Shown here: in pieces, positions 1-9,367 of the stretch | How the letters are laid out: each line of letters starts with the position of its first letter | Numbering within the stretch: the first letter of the stretch is position 1 | Notes under the pieces: generated by a model | The model's input: only the letters and a program-made list of their open reading frames with translations | Told to the model about the DNA's origin: nothing | Databases searched by the model: none | Translations under genes and position numbers: made by a program | Assembly: GCF_000424305.1 (NCBI RefSeq) | Contig: NZ_AUJQ01000004.1 | Coordinates: forward strand, 186,001 to 250,000 | Reading direction: 5' to 3' | DNA from: Pseudobutyrivibrio ruminis AD2017 | GTDB taxonomy: Bacteria; Bacillota; Clostridia; Lachnospirales; Lachnospiraceae | DNA: 64,000 nucleotides

Positions 1-1415
1 ATTCCTTTTATTATAAATGTGATAAAAATATTCACAAAAAATATTTTATTTATAAGTACAACACTAAGCAATACAGCAATCAAAAAACTTAGTAACATTT
101 TCACCCAAAGAATGAAATATCCTTTTTTGCTTACCATGAGTTTTTTATCGTATAATAAAATAGATTTTAATGTTATCTGAATTAGTTGTGTCGAAATTGT
201 TCCCAAAAAAATTCCAGCCATTCCGACAATTCTACCAAGCACAATTGAAATTATCAAATTTACTATACTTCCAATTATCCCTATATACTTATCAAAACTA
301 AATAGCCCTGACACCTCCATATATTGCCACAATGGATCACAACAAATCTCTAAATATATATTAGCTATTGCTATTATGATGACATAATATTCTAAGATAT
401 ATTTTTCGCCAAAAACGATTGCAACAAAGTCACTCGAAATTGCAAGTAAACCAGCTGAAACCACAATAGCATACATATAATAAATAAAAGTTGTTTTCTT
501 CAAAACATCTGAACAGTGTTCTCCATCTTCTGTCACCATTAAATTTCCAACACTACCTCTAATTCCATTGGAAATTTGTCCAGTAAACATTCTTACACCC
601 GTAAATAACATGGTGTAATTACTATATAGACCAACTTTAATTGTACTAACTAATTTAGAAATAAGAATGTTATCTGTTGAGCTTGTTACAACACCAGATA
701 GTTTCTTTAAAAAAATATCCTTGATATCTTTAAATATTACACTCATTTCTTCCTTAGACATTGTATCTCTATAATCTAAAAAAGGATATGCGCGACTCAC
801 ATATATACTAGCAACAATATTGATAAGCATTGACTGTGCAATTAATAAGCACAGGTACAATATATAATTATGAGTCAATAACAAGGCTATAATAATTGTG
901 ACTGTGCAAATAACTTTTACAACTAATGTTATTATTGATAATATATACTGCTTTTGATCAGCTGTTAGTAAAGATGTTCTGTATGAAAAAAAATAAGAAA
1001 CTGCTGAATTAAAAACAAACAGTAAAAAAATCTTTCGTATATACGATACAGGAAAATCTACATCTGTAACCAATAACTCTACAAAAGGGGTAATACAAAT
1101 TCCGACTACTAGTACAACCATTCCAATTGTATTATATGTTTTTTTGTACAATGTCATCAGCTGATTAATACGTTTTTTATCGTTCTGCTCAATAGGCAAA
1201 TACAAATGATATATTATAGCCATACCTACGCCTAACTCAGCTAACGATAATACTGTTATTATTTCGGTGAATAAACCATTTAAACCTAAATAATCTTCAC
1301 CTAAAGTCCTAAGGAAAAATACTCTTGTCACAAATGACAACAATACTGTTCCCACTGTGACAGCTATTCCCACCGAGGTATTTCTAATACTGTTAATTGT
1401 TCGACTATTCTTCAT
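1..1415 (-). CDS. wzx: Wzx-type polysaccharide flippase, C-terminus beyond window
   Basis: The open frame runs from ATG at 1413-1415 to the window edge without a stop, giving about 471 residues. The translation is almost wholly hydrophobic and polytopic. The N-terminus has the GLNGLF and ELGVGMA stretches that I associate with the MATE-like Wzx/RfbX lipid-linked oligosaccharide flippases. Such proteins move undecaprenyl-PP-linked repeat units across the membrane before polymerisation. The start overlaps the stop of the upstream acyltransferase by 11 bases, so the two are translationally coupled. It is the second flippase of the island (the other is at 55.7-57.1 kb). The specific substrate cannot be told; family assignment is fairly secure. 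Confidence 0.8.
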   Translation of the reverse strand, partial: MKNSRTINSIRNTSVGIAVTVGTVLLSFVTRVFFLRTLGEDYLGLNGLFTEIITVLSLAELGVGMAIIYHLYLPIEQNDKKRINQLMTLYKKTYNTIGMVVLVVGICITPFVELLVTDVDFPVSYIRKIFLLFVFNSAVSYFFSYRTSLLTADQKQYILSIITLVVKVICTVTIIIALLLTHNYILYLCLLIAQSMLINIVASIYVSRAYPFLDYRDTMSKEEMSVIFKDIKDIFLKKLSGVVTSSTDNILISKLVSTIKVGLYSNYTMLFTGVRMFTGQISNGIRGSVGNLMVTEDGEHCSDVLKKTTFIYYMYAIVVSAGLLAISSDFVAIVFGEKYILEYYVIIIAIANIYLEICCDPLWQYMEVSGLFSFDKYIGIIGSIVNLIISIVLGRIVGMAGIFLGTISTQLIQITLKSILLYDKKLMVSKKGYFILWVKMLLSFLIAVLLSVVLINKIFFVNIFITFIIKG

Positions 1416-2355
1416 TATTTATTTCCCATGTGGTATATATATTTGTTCGTCCACCAAACCCTTCTTTCTGTGATATTAATCCATAGTTCAATATCCTACC
1501 ATTATCTTCTGTGGATATACCAAAATCAAGCCACTCTTTATTTCCAGAGTATTTATCAATTACTGTTTTAATTACTAGGTCTAATGCGCCAATTTGTCTT
1601 GCTTCTTCATTGGCAGCCATATACTGTGTATGGACAACATTCTCATACTCAAAAATAATAGTACCCGCTATCATTTCTCCATCTTTTAATGCTGCAAACA
1701 AATGTATATTATTTGGAAATAAATCATGCAAATAGTTAATCTCATTAGCCGAATGAACCGCATTAGTATTGTGATGTTCTTGTAACACAGCATTTTCTAA
1801 ATCAATAAATTTTGCATATGCATCAACATCTGTTAATATCTCGACATCTACTCCTTCACGTTTTGCTCTAGAAATTTGAGCTTTTCTACCTTTTGGCATC
1901 TTCAAAGGAGCTTTTAAATTCACGACAGTAGAGGCTTCTATTTTAAATATAGTGGCATTATTTATATAAAGCGCATATTTATCTTCTTCTGCAGGCTGAC
2001 TATGATAAAAATGTGGAATAGTTTTATAAATTATTTTTTTTATTTCTTCTTTTTTTGAATATTCCTTTAAAGCATCAAAACAATCTAACATAGTATGCTG
2101 CTTCATTTTATCATTTGTAATAAAACCGCCATATGTTAATCCGCCATGAGATATTAATTCATTTTCTCTCTGTGACATCGGTAAGAGTGCCACTAAAGTC
2201 TCATCATCATAAAACATTAATGAATGGTCTTGAAATCTATCTGAATGATACTCCATATAATTGCGATTAAACATAAATAGGCTATTTTTGCTATTGTTAT
2301 TAAAATCGTTCCACTCTTCTTTTTTCTCTGCCGAATATCTTACTATACTTATCAT
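1405..2355 (-). CDS. GNAT/FemAB-like N-acyltransferase
   Basis: This 316-aa protein resembles the Acetyltransf_6/FemAB-like GNAT fold. It has an N-terminal half with YSAEKKEEWNDF, a central basic patch (PKGRKAQISRAKREG) and a C-terminal acceptor-side segment (WLDFGIST). I chose ATG at 2353-2355 because an AGAGAGG ribosome site lies just upstream. A GTG at 2380-2382 in the same frame would add nine residues with no site. It sits directly after the fdtB-type aminotransferase, so a plausible role is acylating the new sugar amine. The classical enzymes for that step (FdtC/QdtC) are hexapeptide-repeat proteins, so this would be a non-homologous replacement. The substrate is inferred from position only. 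Confidence 0.6.
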   Translation of the reverse strand: MISIVRYSAEKKEEWNDFNNNSKNSLFMFNRNYMEYHSDRFQDHSLMFYDDETLVALLPMSQRENELISHGGLTYGGFITNDKMKQHTMLDCFDALKEYSKKEEIKKIIYKTIPHFYHSQPAEEDKYALYINNATIFKIEASTVVNLKAPLKMPKGRKAQISRAKREGVDVEILTDVDAYAKFIDLENAVLQEHHNTNAVHSANEINYLHDLFPNNIHLFAALKDGEMIAGTIIFEYENVVHTQYMAANEEARQIGALDLVIKTVIDKYSGNKEWLDFGISTEDNGRILNYGLISQKEGFGGRTNIYTTWEINNEE

Positions 2356-2372
2356 TCTAACCTCTCTGATTA

Positions 2373-3470
2373 CTATACCCACGTATTTATAGCATCTATC
2401 ACATAATTTATTTCTTCATCTGTCATACCATAGTACATAGGTAAGCTAAGCTCAGTTTCACTTATAATTTCCGCATTAGGGAAATCCCCTTTATGATATC
2501 CCAAATTCTTATAACATTCCTGTAAATGTACCGGAATAGGATAATGTTTATTTGTTCCTATCCCCTTATTGTTAAGATATCGTTCTAACCCTTTTCTATC
2601 CTCAGTTCTAATACCGAATATATGCCATACTGGATTTGCATAGTCTGGAATAAAAGGTTTTATTACTTTAGGATTAGTAATACCTTCCAAATATTTATTC
2701 GCTATATTTCTACGTGCTTCGTTCATTCTATCTAAATGGTTGAGCTTAACTAATAAAAATGCTGCCTGCATTTCATCAAGTCTTGAGTTATTTCCTACAT
2801 ATATATGATGGTATTTATAATCCGAACCATAATTGCCAAACGCTCTAACTTTTTTTGCTGTTTCTTCGTTAGAGCAAACAGTTGCACCGGCATCACCAAG
2901 TGCACCTAAATTTTTTCCTGGATAAAAGCTGAACCCTGCTACATTCCCAAATGAACCTATCTTTTTTCCTTTATAAGTTGCTCCATGAGCCTGTGCACAA
3001 TCCTCTATAATAAACAAGTTGTGCTTTTTTGCAATTTCTACTATAGGATCCATATCGCATGGTTGCCCATATAAATGTACTGGCATAATCGCCTTAGTTC
3101 TATCTGTAATAGCATTTTCTATCAAAACTGGATTAATATTAAATGTTTTTAAATCTGGATCTACTAGTACTGGTGTTGCCCCAGTATATGTAACTGCTAA
3201 TGCCGTTGCAATAAATGTATTAGCAGGAACTATTACTTCATCACCTACACCTATTCCTAACGCCTTAAGTGCCAGCATTAAAGCATCTAAACCATTTCCA
3301 ACGCCTATACAATATTTTGTTCCACAATATTCTGCAAAAGCTTTTTCAAATTGTTCATCCTCGACGCCTTCTATATACCAACTTCTAGTATATACACGCT
3401 CAAAAGCAGCTCTTAAATCTTTATCTAATTCTTTTTCCATTGGTTTAAAGCTTACAAATGGTATTTTCAT
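2373..3470 (-). CDS. fdtB: DegT/DnrJ/EryC1 sugar aminotransferase (FdtB/QdtB-like)
   Basis: 365 aa, the usual length for the fold-type-I PLP sugar aminotransferases. Visible motifs are [26 protein letters not shown] (PLP-contacting Asp near 157) and [14 protein letters not shown], whose Lys near 186 forms the Schiff base. FdtB and QdtB aminate C3 of dTDP-3-keto-6-deoxyhexoses. The FdtA-type ketoisomerase that makes their substrate is encoded about 1.8 kb upstream in the same direction, which supports this subfamily. An AAAGGTG ribosome site lies before ATG 3470, inside the last codons of the decayed deacetylase gene. RmlA and RmlB, needed for the dTDP-4-keto precursor, are not in the window. 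The product would be dTDP-Fuc3N or dTDP-Qui3N; the two cannot be separated by eye. Confidence 0.85.
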   Translation of the reverse strand: MKIPFVSFKPMEKELDKDLRAAFERVYTRSWYIEGVEDEQFEKAFAEYCGTKYCIGVGNGLDALMLALKALGIGVGDEVIVPANTFIATALAVTYTGATPVLVDPDLKTFNINPVLIENAITDRTKAIMPVHLYGQPCDMDPIVEIAKKHNLFIIEDCAQAHGATYKGKKIGSFGNVAGFSFYPGKNLGALGDAGATVCSNEETAKKVRAFGNYGSDYKYHHIYVGNNSRLDEMQAAFLLVKLNHLDRMNEARRNIANKYLEGITNPKVIKPFIPDYANPVWHIFGIRTEDRKGLERYLNNKGIGTNKHYPIPVHLQECYKNLGYHKGDFPNAEIISETELSLPMYYGMTDEEINYVIDAINTWV

Positions 3471-3471
3471 T

Positions 3472-5266
3472 TTATTTCACCTTTCTAAGTTCAATATCTT
3501 TTATTTCAATATTTCCATTATACACAATTTTAATACCCATTATCTTTTCACCCCAACCGCCACATAATTCCTCATCATCAACTTTTATATGCTCAAGTAA
3601 TTCCAACTCTTTGTCATTTAGTTCATATGTATCATTATTTTTTACTGAATAAATAGATATTATACCTTTTCCTTTCACATTTGCTTTATATTCCAAGCCA
3701 CCAGTAGGAATACCACAGTGCAAGTAAAAAGCCTCTCCTTCAATTTTTAATGTTGGTGTTTTTTCATCTAGGACCTCACAGTTTCCTTGGTATCCATCAG
3801 AATTCTTTGGCATATTCTTTACATCAGGCAAATATTCACTAATCGAATTCTCAAAATTTGGATTATATACTAAATTTCCATCCTCAATTATCTTATCAAA
3901 ACAAAGACCATAGGCCTCTTTTTTGTAATCACGCTGATTCCTGCTCTATCACAAAAATTCAATATTTCATTCAAGAACACTCTTTCAGAGTAAGTATCGA
4001 GAGAATCTATTACTTCACTGTGTATAATGCCATTAGAATTATCATGACGCAGCTATTCTATAAAATCATAGAATTCTGGTTCAGCCTCATACATTTGCTC
4101 AGGATTCGTCAAATTAGAGTTATCATCATACACATTTTTTGTCCATCTTGTCTCGACGGATAAAATGTATCATGTGTAAACAAATAACCATTATTCCGAA
4201 GACAGTCCGTCCAACTTCTATTTTCCCCCGTTATTGAGGACTTAAATCTTGCTAAATAATTATATAAAACTTTATTCTCTAGATTATAGTAATACCGTCT
4301 ATCTTTTTCATAGACAAAAGGACTGTGCGGATTACCAGGATAAGACCATGTACAAAAAGAAAAATCCTTATTATAATTATCTTTAAAACATGCATCCGTT
4401 ATTGCAATATATCTTTCCCATATTTCGTGGTTCGCAGATGTTTTAGCTCCTGTAAATATACCCCCGGTATAACATTCCTTCTTTTCATTATATCTTCCAA
4501 ATGATTTACCTTTGGTACCTAAATACCTATTAGATAAGTAATCTAATGTATCCAGAAGACCTGTATTATCTCTATATATACTATATCTATTTCTAAGTTC
4601 TTGACATTCGGCATCTGTAAGCTCACACTATTTTTTGCCCCACATTAGAAAAACTACAATTAAAATCCTCCTCAACCTCATTAGGAAAAGGATAATCCTT
4701 ATAAGTAACAGCTACCACGTCATCAATTCTATAACCAAAAACATTTCTACCATCGCCTCTATCAGCACGCATTTCATCATTAGATGGAAAAACACGCTGA
4801 TTTCCTTCGATTTTATAAGGATCCTGTCCATTTATCATAGGGTCCATAAATATATAATTTTCATGCTTCCAACAATGATTACCTATCTCATTTCCTGTTC
4901 AATAAGATAATCTATTTTAGAAATATATTTAATATCAAATATTTCTTCTTTAGGAATTGTGTTATAGGTATCATACGCATTATGCGAAGCAAATATAGGC
5001 ACTACCATCATAAAATCGCTATCTCTAAAATCATCAAACCCAATAGCTAAATATTTATCATTACTATTCCTATTGTCATATTCTATTTTATTAAAAGTTG
5101 GCTCGTCATCATATTTACATTCAATAATGAAATTCGTCCAGCTTCCATACAATTTTGTTTTTATTCTATACTTAAATACTATCGCAAATATCCCCAATAA
5201 TATAATTCCTAGGATAAATAATATTACTTTAATCGATTTTTTTGATAAATTTAAGGAATTCATCAT
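3472..5266 (-). pseudogene. Decayed NodB-type polysaccharide deacetylase
   Basis: Joining frames rebuilds one protein of nearly 600 residues. Order: an N-terminal membrane anchor (VILFILGIILLGIF); NodB motif 1 as GFDDFRDSD; motif 2 as GNHCWKH (H-x3-H metal ligands); a long middle part (FSFCTWSYPGNPHSPF, FTHDTFYPSRQDG); then IIHSEVIDSLDTY and a beta-rich C-terminal domain ending at 3472. Lesions: a one-base loss at the GG of 4894-4895, a one-base shift close to the TGA at 4623-4625, one A missing at the A6 run 4135-4140, an in-frame TAG at 4053-4055, and one A missing at the A6 run 3919-3924. Each fragment continues the previous one without loss of sequence, so decay looks recent. Intact, it would be a membrane-anchored metal-dependent N- or O-deacetylase of a surface glycan. 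Confidence 0.85.
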
Positions 5267-5633
5267 AATCTCTTATATAATCCTTTTCATCATATAGCTC
5301 TGAGGCCAAAACCATCAAGACAGCATCTGGGGAAAAATCAAACATTTCCCTCCACATGTTATTTGCGACATAAAGTCCCTCGTATGGTTTCTCTAATGGA
5401 ACTACTTTCTTTTCAATACCATTATCTAACCTTATCTTGCAACTACCATGTATACAAATTAAAATCTGTTCTAAACTCTTGTGTGCGTGATGACCTCGCA
5501 CTACACCTTCTCCCGTATCATACATGTAATACACTCTTTTTATCTTAAACGGAATATCTTTGAACTCTTCCAATGCTACAAGTTGTCCTCTTTCATCACC
5601 ATGTGGCTGAAACATATATTTTACTACTTGCAT
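5229..5633 (-). CDS. fdtA: WxcM-like cupin sugar 3,4-ketoisomerase (FdtA/QdtA)
   Basis: 134 aa, full length for FdtA/QdtA. The small cupin has the diagnostic RGHHAHKSLEQ segment near residues 46-56, carrying the catalytic and metal-site histidines, and starts with the family-typical PHGDERGQLVALEE. The enzyme converts dTDP-6-deoxy-hexos-4-ulose to the 3-keto isomer for the following aminotransferase. A strong GGAGG site precedes ATG 5633. The gene overlaps the end of the upstream GT2 by 10 bases, and its own end overlaps the start of the decayed deacetylase. The pair with fdtB defines a 3-amino-3,6-dideoxyhexose pathway. Fuc3N versus Qui3N stereochemistry cannot be decided here. Confidence 0.9.
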   Translation of the reverse strand: MQVVKYMFQPHGDERGQLVALEEFKDIPFKIKRVYYMYDTGEGVVRGHHAHKSLEQILICIHGSCKIRLDNGIEKKVVPLEKPYEGLYVANNMWREMFDFSPDAVLMVLASELYDEKDYIRDYDEFLKFIKKID

Positions 5634-6589
5634 TTACTACCTCCGCTTTTCATATAATGAATTATTTTTTTTATTATAGAATACATATGTATTCTATAAA
5701 AGAATAAACGCACTCTAATTCCTGCCGATACACAACAATCCTCTGAAGCTAATAATTGTTCAAGAGCCAAATCGTATTTATTATCCATACAAGCTATAAA
5801 ATTTCGATTCCAGTAATTGATCATACCATTATCTACATACTCTTTATATTCTTCTAGCATTTTCTTTTCGCTTTGAGCAAATCTCAAAAATCTAGCTTCT
5901 TCCTCTTGTCCTGCGGAAAAATGGCTTGCCGACTCATCTAAAAATCTATAGCCTACAAGAGGTTTGTCAAGATACCCTATACTTGCTCCCTTAGCCGCTA
6001 GACGTAACCAATATTCCCAGTCTTCAAAACACAAATCCTCTCGGAATAGACCATATTTATCAAACGTTCCTTTTCTAAATAAAACAGTTGGTGCAGCAAT
6101 ATAAGATGAATCATATAAATAATTTAGAATATCGTTCCCACTTGGGGGTATCTTTCTGTAAAACAATTCATAATTATTATTTAATGGCCATTTTGATTGC
6201 TCGTTTATTCTATAGGCATTTGCGAATACAATTTCATCGTTATTTTGCTCCAAATATTCGACTAGTGAGCTTATTGCATTGGGCAATAGCAAATCATCCG
6301 AAGCTATTGACTTTATATAATCTCCCGTTGTTTTTTTTACCAACTCGTTCATGTTACGAGATATACCTAAGTTATTCTCATTCCTATAGATAACACAAGC
6401 ATTAAAACGATCTTCATTTTCTTTGACCCATTTCTGAGCTTTTTCATATGTTTTATCTGACGAAACATCATCCCCTATAATAAGTTCTATATTTTCATAA
6501 TCTTGGTCTTTTATACTCTCAAGACAATCAATAATATATTCCTCATGGTTATATGTGGGAACTATAATACTAACCTTTTTTTCATTCAT
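5624..6589 (-). CDS. Family 2 glycosyltransferase
   Basis: 321 aa. The N-terminal GT-A nucleotide-binding domain is clear: VSIIVPTYNHEEYI, then IIGDDVSSDKT and the metal-site equivalent SIASDDLLLPNA near residues 95-106. FEDWEYWLRLAAKG follows, the acceptor-side ED motif of GT2 enzymes. There are no membrane segments in the catalytic part, so it should act at the cytoplasmic face on a lipid-linked acceptor. The ATG overlaps the stop of the upstream polymerase gene (TAATG). Its place between wzy and fdtA suggests it adds a residue of the left-hand repeat unit; donor and acceptor are unknown. Confidence 0.85.
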   Translation of the reverse strand: MNEKKVSIIVPTYNHEEYIIDCLESIKDQDYENIELIIGDDVSSDKTYEKAQKWVKENEDRFNACVIYRNENNLGISRNMNELVKKTTGDYIKSIASDDLLLPNAISSLVEYLEQNNDEIVFANAYRINEQSKWPLNNNYELFYRKIPPSGNDILNYLYDSSYIAAPTVLFRKGTFDKYGLFREDLCFEDWEYWLRLAAKGASIGYLDKPLVGYRFLDESASHFSAGQEEEARFLRFAQSEKKMLEEYKEYVDNGMINYWNRNFIACMDNKYDLALEQLLASEDCCVSAGIRVRLFFYRIHMYSIIKKIIHYMKSGGSKCK

Positions 6590-7851
6590 TATGCTAAATC
6601 CCTTCCAAGATTCGCTTTATCTTTTAATAATGCTAATTCATAATCACCTTTATCTTCAAGTTCCACACGTGCTCTTATCATTCCCCAATAGAACAATCCA
6701 AAAATAAGGAATTCTCTATGGGCAAAACCATTAGGCTCTAATGTGTAATATAAATGCAGATACAAGAAAGACGGTATTACCAAATACTTAAGATTAGTTT
6801 TTGATTTTATCATCAACAAAAACGCATCTATAAATGTAAGCAGCTTAAACATTAGTAATAATACTAATATAAACACACCATATTTATCACCATATTCCAA
6901 CCACATATTATGTGACCCTTCAGGGCTGGCGTAATCAAATCCTCCAAGCAGATTATCTGGTATTGCTTTTATTACCGCCACCAAGAAATCATATCGTTGA
7001 TTATGGAATACACTTCCACCACCTACTAAATATGAGTTCTTATACATTTTATACAGACCAAAAATGTTAAGCCTAAATAATATCAATAATACTATTATAG
7101 TTACAATTGCTGTTAGCAAAGCCTTGATAACTTTGGATTTCTGTGTTTTATCAAATGATTTCCATCTTCCAATTAATAAGACAAATATAAACATAGGTAT
7201 CTGAATGATTGTATATGTAAGACTATATCTACCCTCATTCATAACCATAGCAAAAACTATATATGCATCTAATGCAACTATTATCCAAGCCTTTTTATTA
7301 TTCTTCATAATCAACATTAAGGCAAATACTAGCGAGCTGATTATAAATACATAATTATATTCATGGGTTGTTCTGGAATAAAATTCTCCATTCCACAGAT
7401 TGAAGAGATATTCTGTCTCGTATAAATGTAAGATTTTTCCTCTCACAACCTCTCCAATGCCTAACGTTATCATTCCTGCAGACATACAAAAATAATTTCT
7501 ATAGAAATTATTATCTGCCATAGCTTTGTCTTTACCAACAGCAAGTTTACCGATAATGTATGGCCATACTAATATCCACGCATATGGTACTTCATAATCT
7601 ATCCAGTTACGGCTATTATGAAATCCTATCAAGAAAAAGGCTGTAAAAATCAAAAGCATCTTCAAATCTATTTCTACATGACCATATATAAACAAACCTG
7701 TGATGGCCATAATAGAAATGATTATTCCAAGAGCTTTCAGCTGTGTGTATTGAATTCCTGTGTAGTAAAATCCCAGAATGAATAGCAGGGATGCAAGCAC
7801 CACCTGCCATATTTTTGCTAAGGATTCTCTGTTAATAATTGTCTTATTCAT
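6589..7851 (-). CDS. wzy: Wzy-like O-antigen/capsule polymerase
   Basis: 420 aa with about eleven hydrophobic segments and one large external loop, followed by GSHNMWLEYGDKYG near residues 325-340. This resembles the conserved His-containing loop of the Wzy/WaaL (O-antigen ligase) superfamily. Such proteins polymerise undecaprenyl-PP repeat units on the outer face of the membrane, or ligate finished glycans. An AGAGGAA site lies upstream of ATG 7851. The neighbours (GT2, flippase and MBOAT) make polymerase more likely than ligase, but the two cannot be separated on sequence alone. A second member is at 39.6-40.9 kb. Confidence 0.75.
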   Translation of the reverse strand: MNKTIINRESLAKIWQVVLASLLFILGFYYTGIQYTQLKALGIIISIMAITGLFIYGHVEIDLKMLLIFTAFFLIGFHNSRNWIDYEVPYAWILVWPYIIGKLAVGKDKAMADNNFYRNYFCMSAGMITLGIGEVVRGKILHLYETEYLFNLWNGEFYSRTTHEYNYVFIISSLVFALMLIMKNNKKAWIIVALDAYIVFAMVMNEGRYSLTYTIIQIPMFIFVLLIGRWKSFDKTQKSKVIKALLTAIVTIIVLLILFRLNIFGLYKMYKNSYLVGGGSVFHNQRYDFLVAVIKAIPDNLLGGFDYASPEGSHNMWLEYGDKYGVFILVLLLMFKLLTFIDAFLLMIKSKTNLKYLVIPSFLYLHLYYTLEPNGFAHREFLIFGLFYWGMIRARVELEDKGDYELALLKDKANLGRDLA

Positions 7852-7870
7852 TCAACATGATTCCTCTATA

Positions 7871-9352
7871 TTAGAATTGGAAATAGATAAATTCTTGTCC
7901 ACCAATATCCATTGAAAAAATTATAAATAACAAACAGCCCCAATATAGCACATATCGAACTACAAAGTGTTTGTTTGATACCCATTCTACCAATACGTTG
8001 TTTTTTGTCTTTATAATGCTTGATATAACTAATACAGCTGTTGCTCCTACAAGCATAAATGCATTTCTCATATCAAGACCTAACGCCCAGATATCCACTT
8101 TTAATGTGGCAAGATTCTTTAGATAAAACGAATTTTTAAGTACTACAAATGCCTCTGTTATACTATTTGCTCTAAAGAATACCCAAGCAATATCAGCCAA
8201 AACAAAAGTAACTATAATCTTAAGTATATACAGTACTTTACTATCTTCCGATATATGTAATGTAGTTCTAACCTTATTTCTAACAGGCATTAATATTTCG
8301 CCTATTATCTGATACATACCGTGAATCAGTCCCCAGGCTATGTAAGTAAACGCCGCACCATGCCATAATCCACTTACAAAAAAGGTTATCATAATATTAA
8401 TATACTTTCTAACTCTGCCTTTTCTATTACCACCAAGAGGTATATATAGGTAGTCTCTTAACCAGCTACTAAGTGATATATGCCATCTTCTCCAGAAGTC
8501 TTTTATAGATGTAGCAAAATATGGGCAATCAAAATTATCCATCAAATTATATCCTAATACCCTGGCAGAACCTTTTGCAATGATAGAATAGCTCATAAAA
8601 TCACAATATATCTGAAGTGCAAACAGCACACTGGCAAGCACAAGCTGATATCCAAAATATCCATACACATTGTTATAAACCACGTTAACCAAAACTGCTG
8701 CTCTATCGGCTATAACAAGCTTTAAGAAAAATCCCCAAAGCATTGTGAGAAGTCCTGATCTAACACGTTCATATTCAAACTCTCCTGGTGTAGAAAGCTG
8801 TTTTAGAAGATTCTTTGAACGTTCAATAGGCCCTGCCACAAGCTGTGGAAAGAAAGATACGAACAGTGCATATCTAAAAAAATTTTTCTCTGCATATATT
8901 TCGTCTCTATAAACATCCATTGTATAACTAAGAGACTGAAATACAAAGAATGAAATACCAACAGGTAATACAATATCTACAGTAGGTATAGTAACCGCAA
9001 CATGTAGCTTCGCAAATATTCTATCTAATGTATCTATTGCAAAATTAGTATATTTGTAATAGAAGAGCATGCCAACGTTTAATATAAAACTACCTGCTAC
9101 AACCCAGTTTTTAAGTTTACGCTCTTTTATTGCATCATATTTCTTTCCTTTGATGTTCTCCATTAAAAGACCGCTAGTATATGTAATTAATGTGGAAGCC
9201 ATCAATAACAAAATATATTTAGGATTCCAACACATATAGAAATAATAACTTATTATTAAGAGCCAATAATTTCTGATTTTCTTTGGAATAGCAAAATACA
9301 CTAATGTAACTACCGGAAAGAATATCAAAAATTGTGCCGAATTAAATAACAT
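7871..9352 (-). CDS. MBOAT O-acyltransferase (AlgI/DltB-like)
   Basis: 493 aa, polytopic, the normal size for AlgI. Family signatures are PVGISFFVFQSLSYTMDVYR, FFPQLVAGPIERS, IKDFWRRWHISLSSWLRDY and IPLGGNRKG. The catalytic-histidine region SGLWHGAAFTYIAWGLIHG is near residues 325-345. MBOAT proteins pass an acyl (usually acetyl) group from the cytoplasmic side to an exported glycan, normally with an AlgJ/AlgX/DltD-type SGNH partner. Two such partners are encoded immediately upstream. An AGAGGA site precedes ATG 9352. The acyl donor and sugar target are unknown; the role in O-acylation of the surface polymer is well supported by context. Confidence 0.9.
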   Translation of the reverse strand: MLFNSAQFLIFFPVVTLVYFAIPKKIRNYWLLIISYYFYMCWNPKYILLLMASTLITYTSGLLMENIKGKKYDAIKERKLKNWVVAGSFILNVGMLFYYKYTNFAIDTLDRIFAKLHVAVTIPTVDIVLPVGISFFVFQSLSYTMDVYRDEIYAEKNFFRYALFVSFFPQLVAGPIERSKNLLKQLSTPGEFEYERVRSGLLTMLWGFFLKLVIADRAAVLVNVVYNNVYGYFGYQLVLASVLFALQIYCDFMSYSIIAKGSARVLGYNLMDNFDCPYFATSIKDFWRRWHISLSSWLRDYLYIPLGGNRKGRVRKYINIMITFFVSGLWHGAAFTYIAWGLIHGMYQIIGEILMPVRNKVRTTLHISEDSKVLYILKIIVTFVLADIAWVFFRANSITEAFVVLKNSFYLKNLATLKVDIWALGLDMRNAFMLVGATAVLVISSIIKTKNNVLVEWVSNKHFVVRYVLYWGCLLFIIFSMDIGGQEFIYFQF

Positions 9353-9367
9353 ATATATCCTCTTTCT

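Noticed and set aside
3019-3567. Plus-strand open frame of 182 codons
   Set aside because: It lies antisense to the strongly conserved fdtB gene, has no ribosome site and a translation with no recognisable domain.
5636-5720. Possible riboswitch or leader near fdtA
   Set aside because: The A+T-rich stretch is coding sequence for the end of the GT2 gene and shows no conserved structure.
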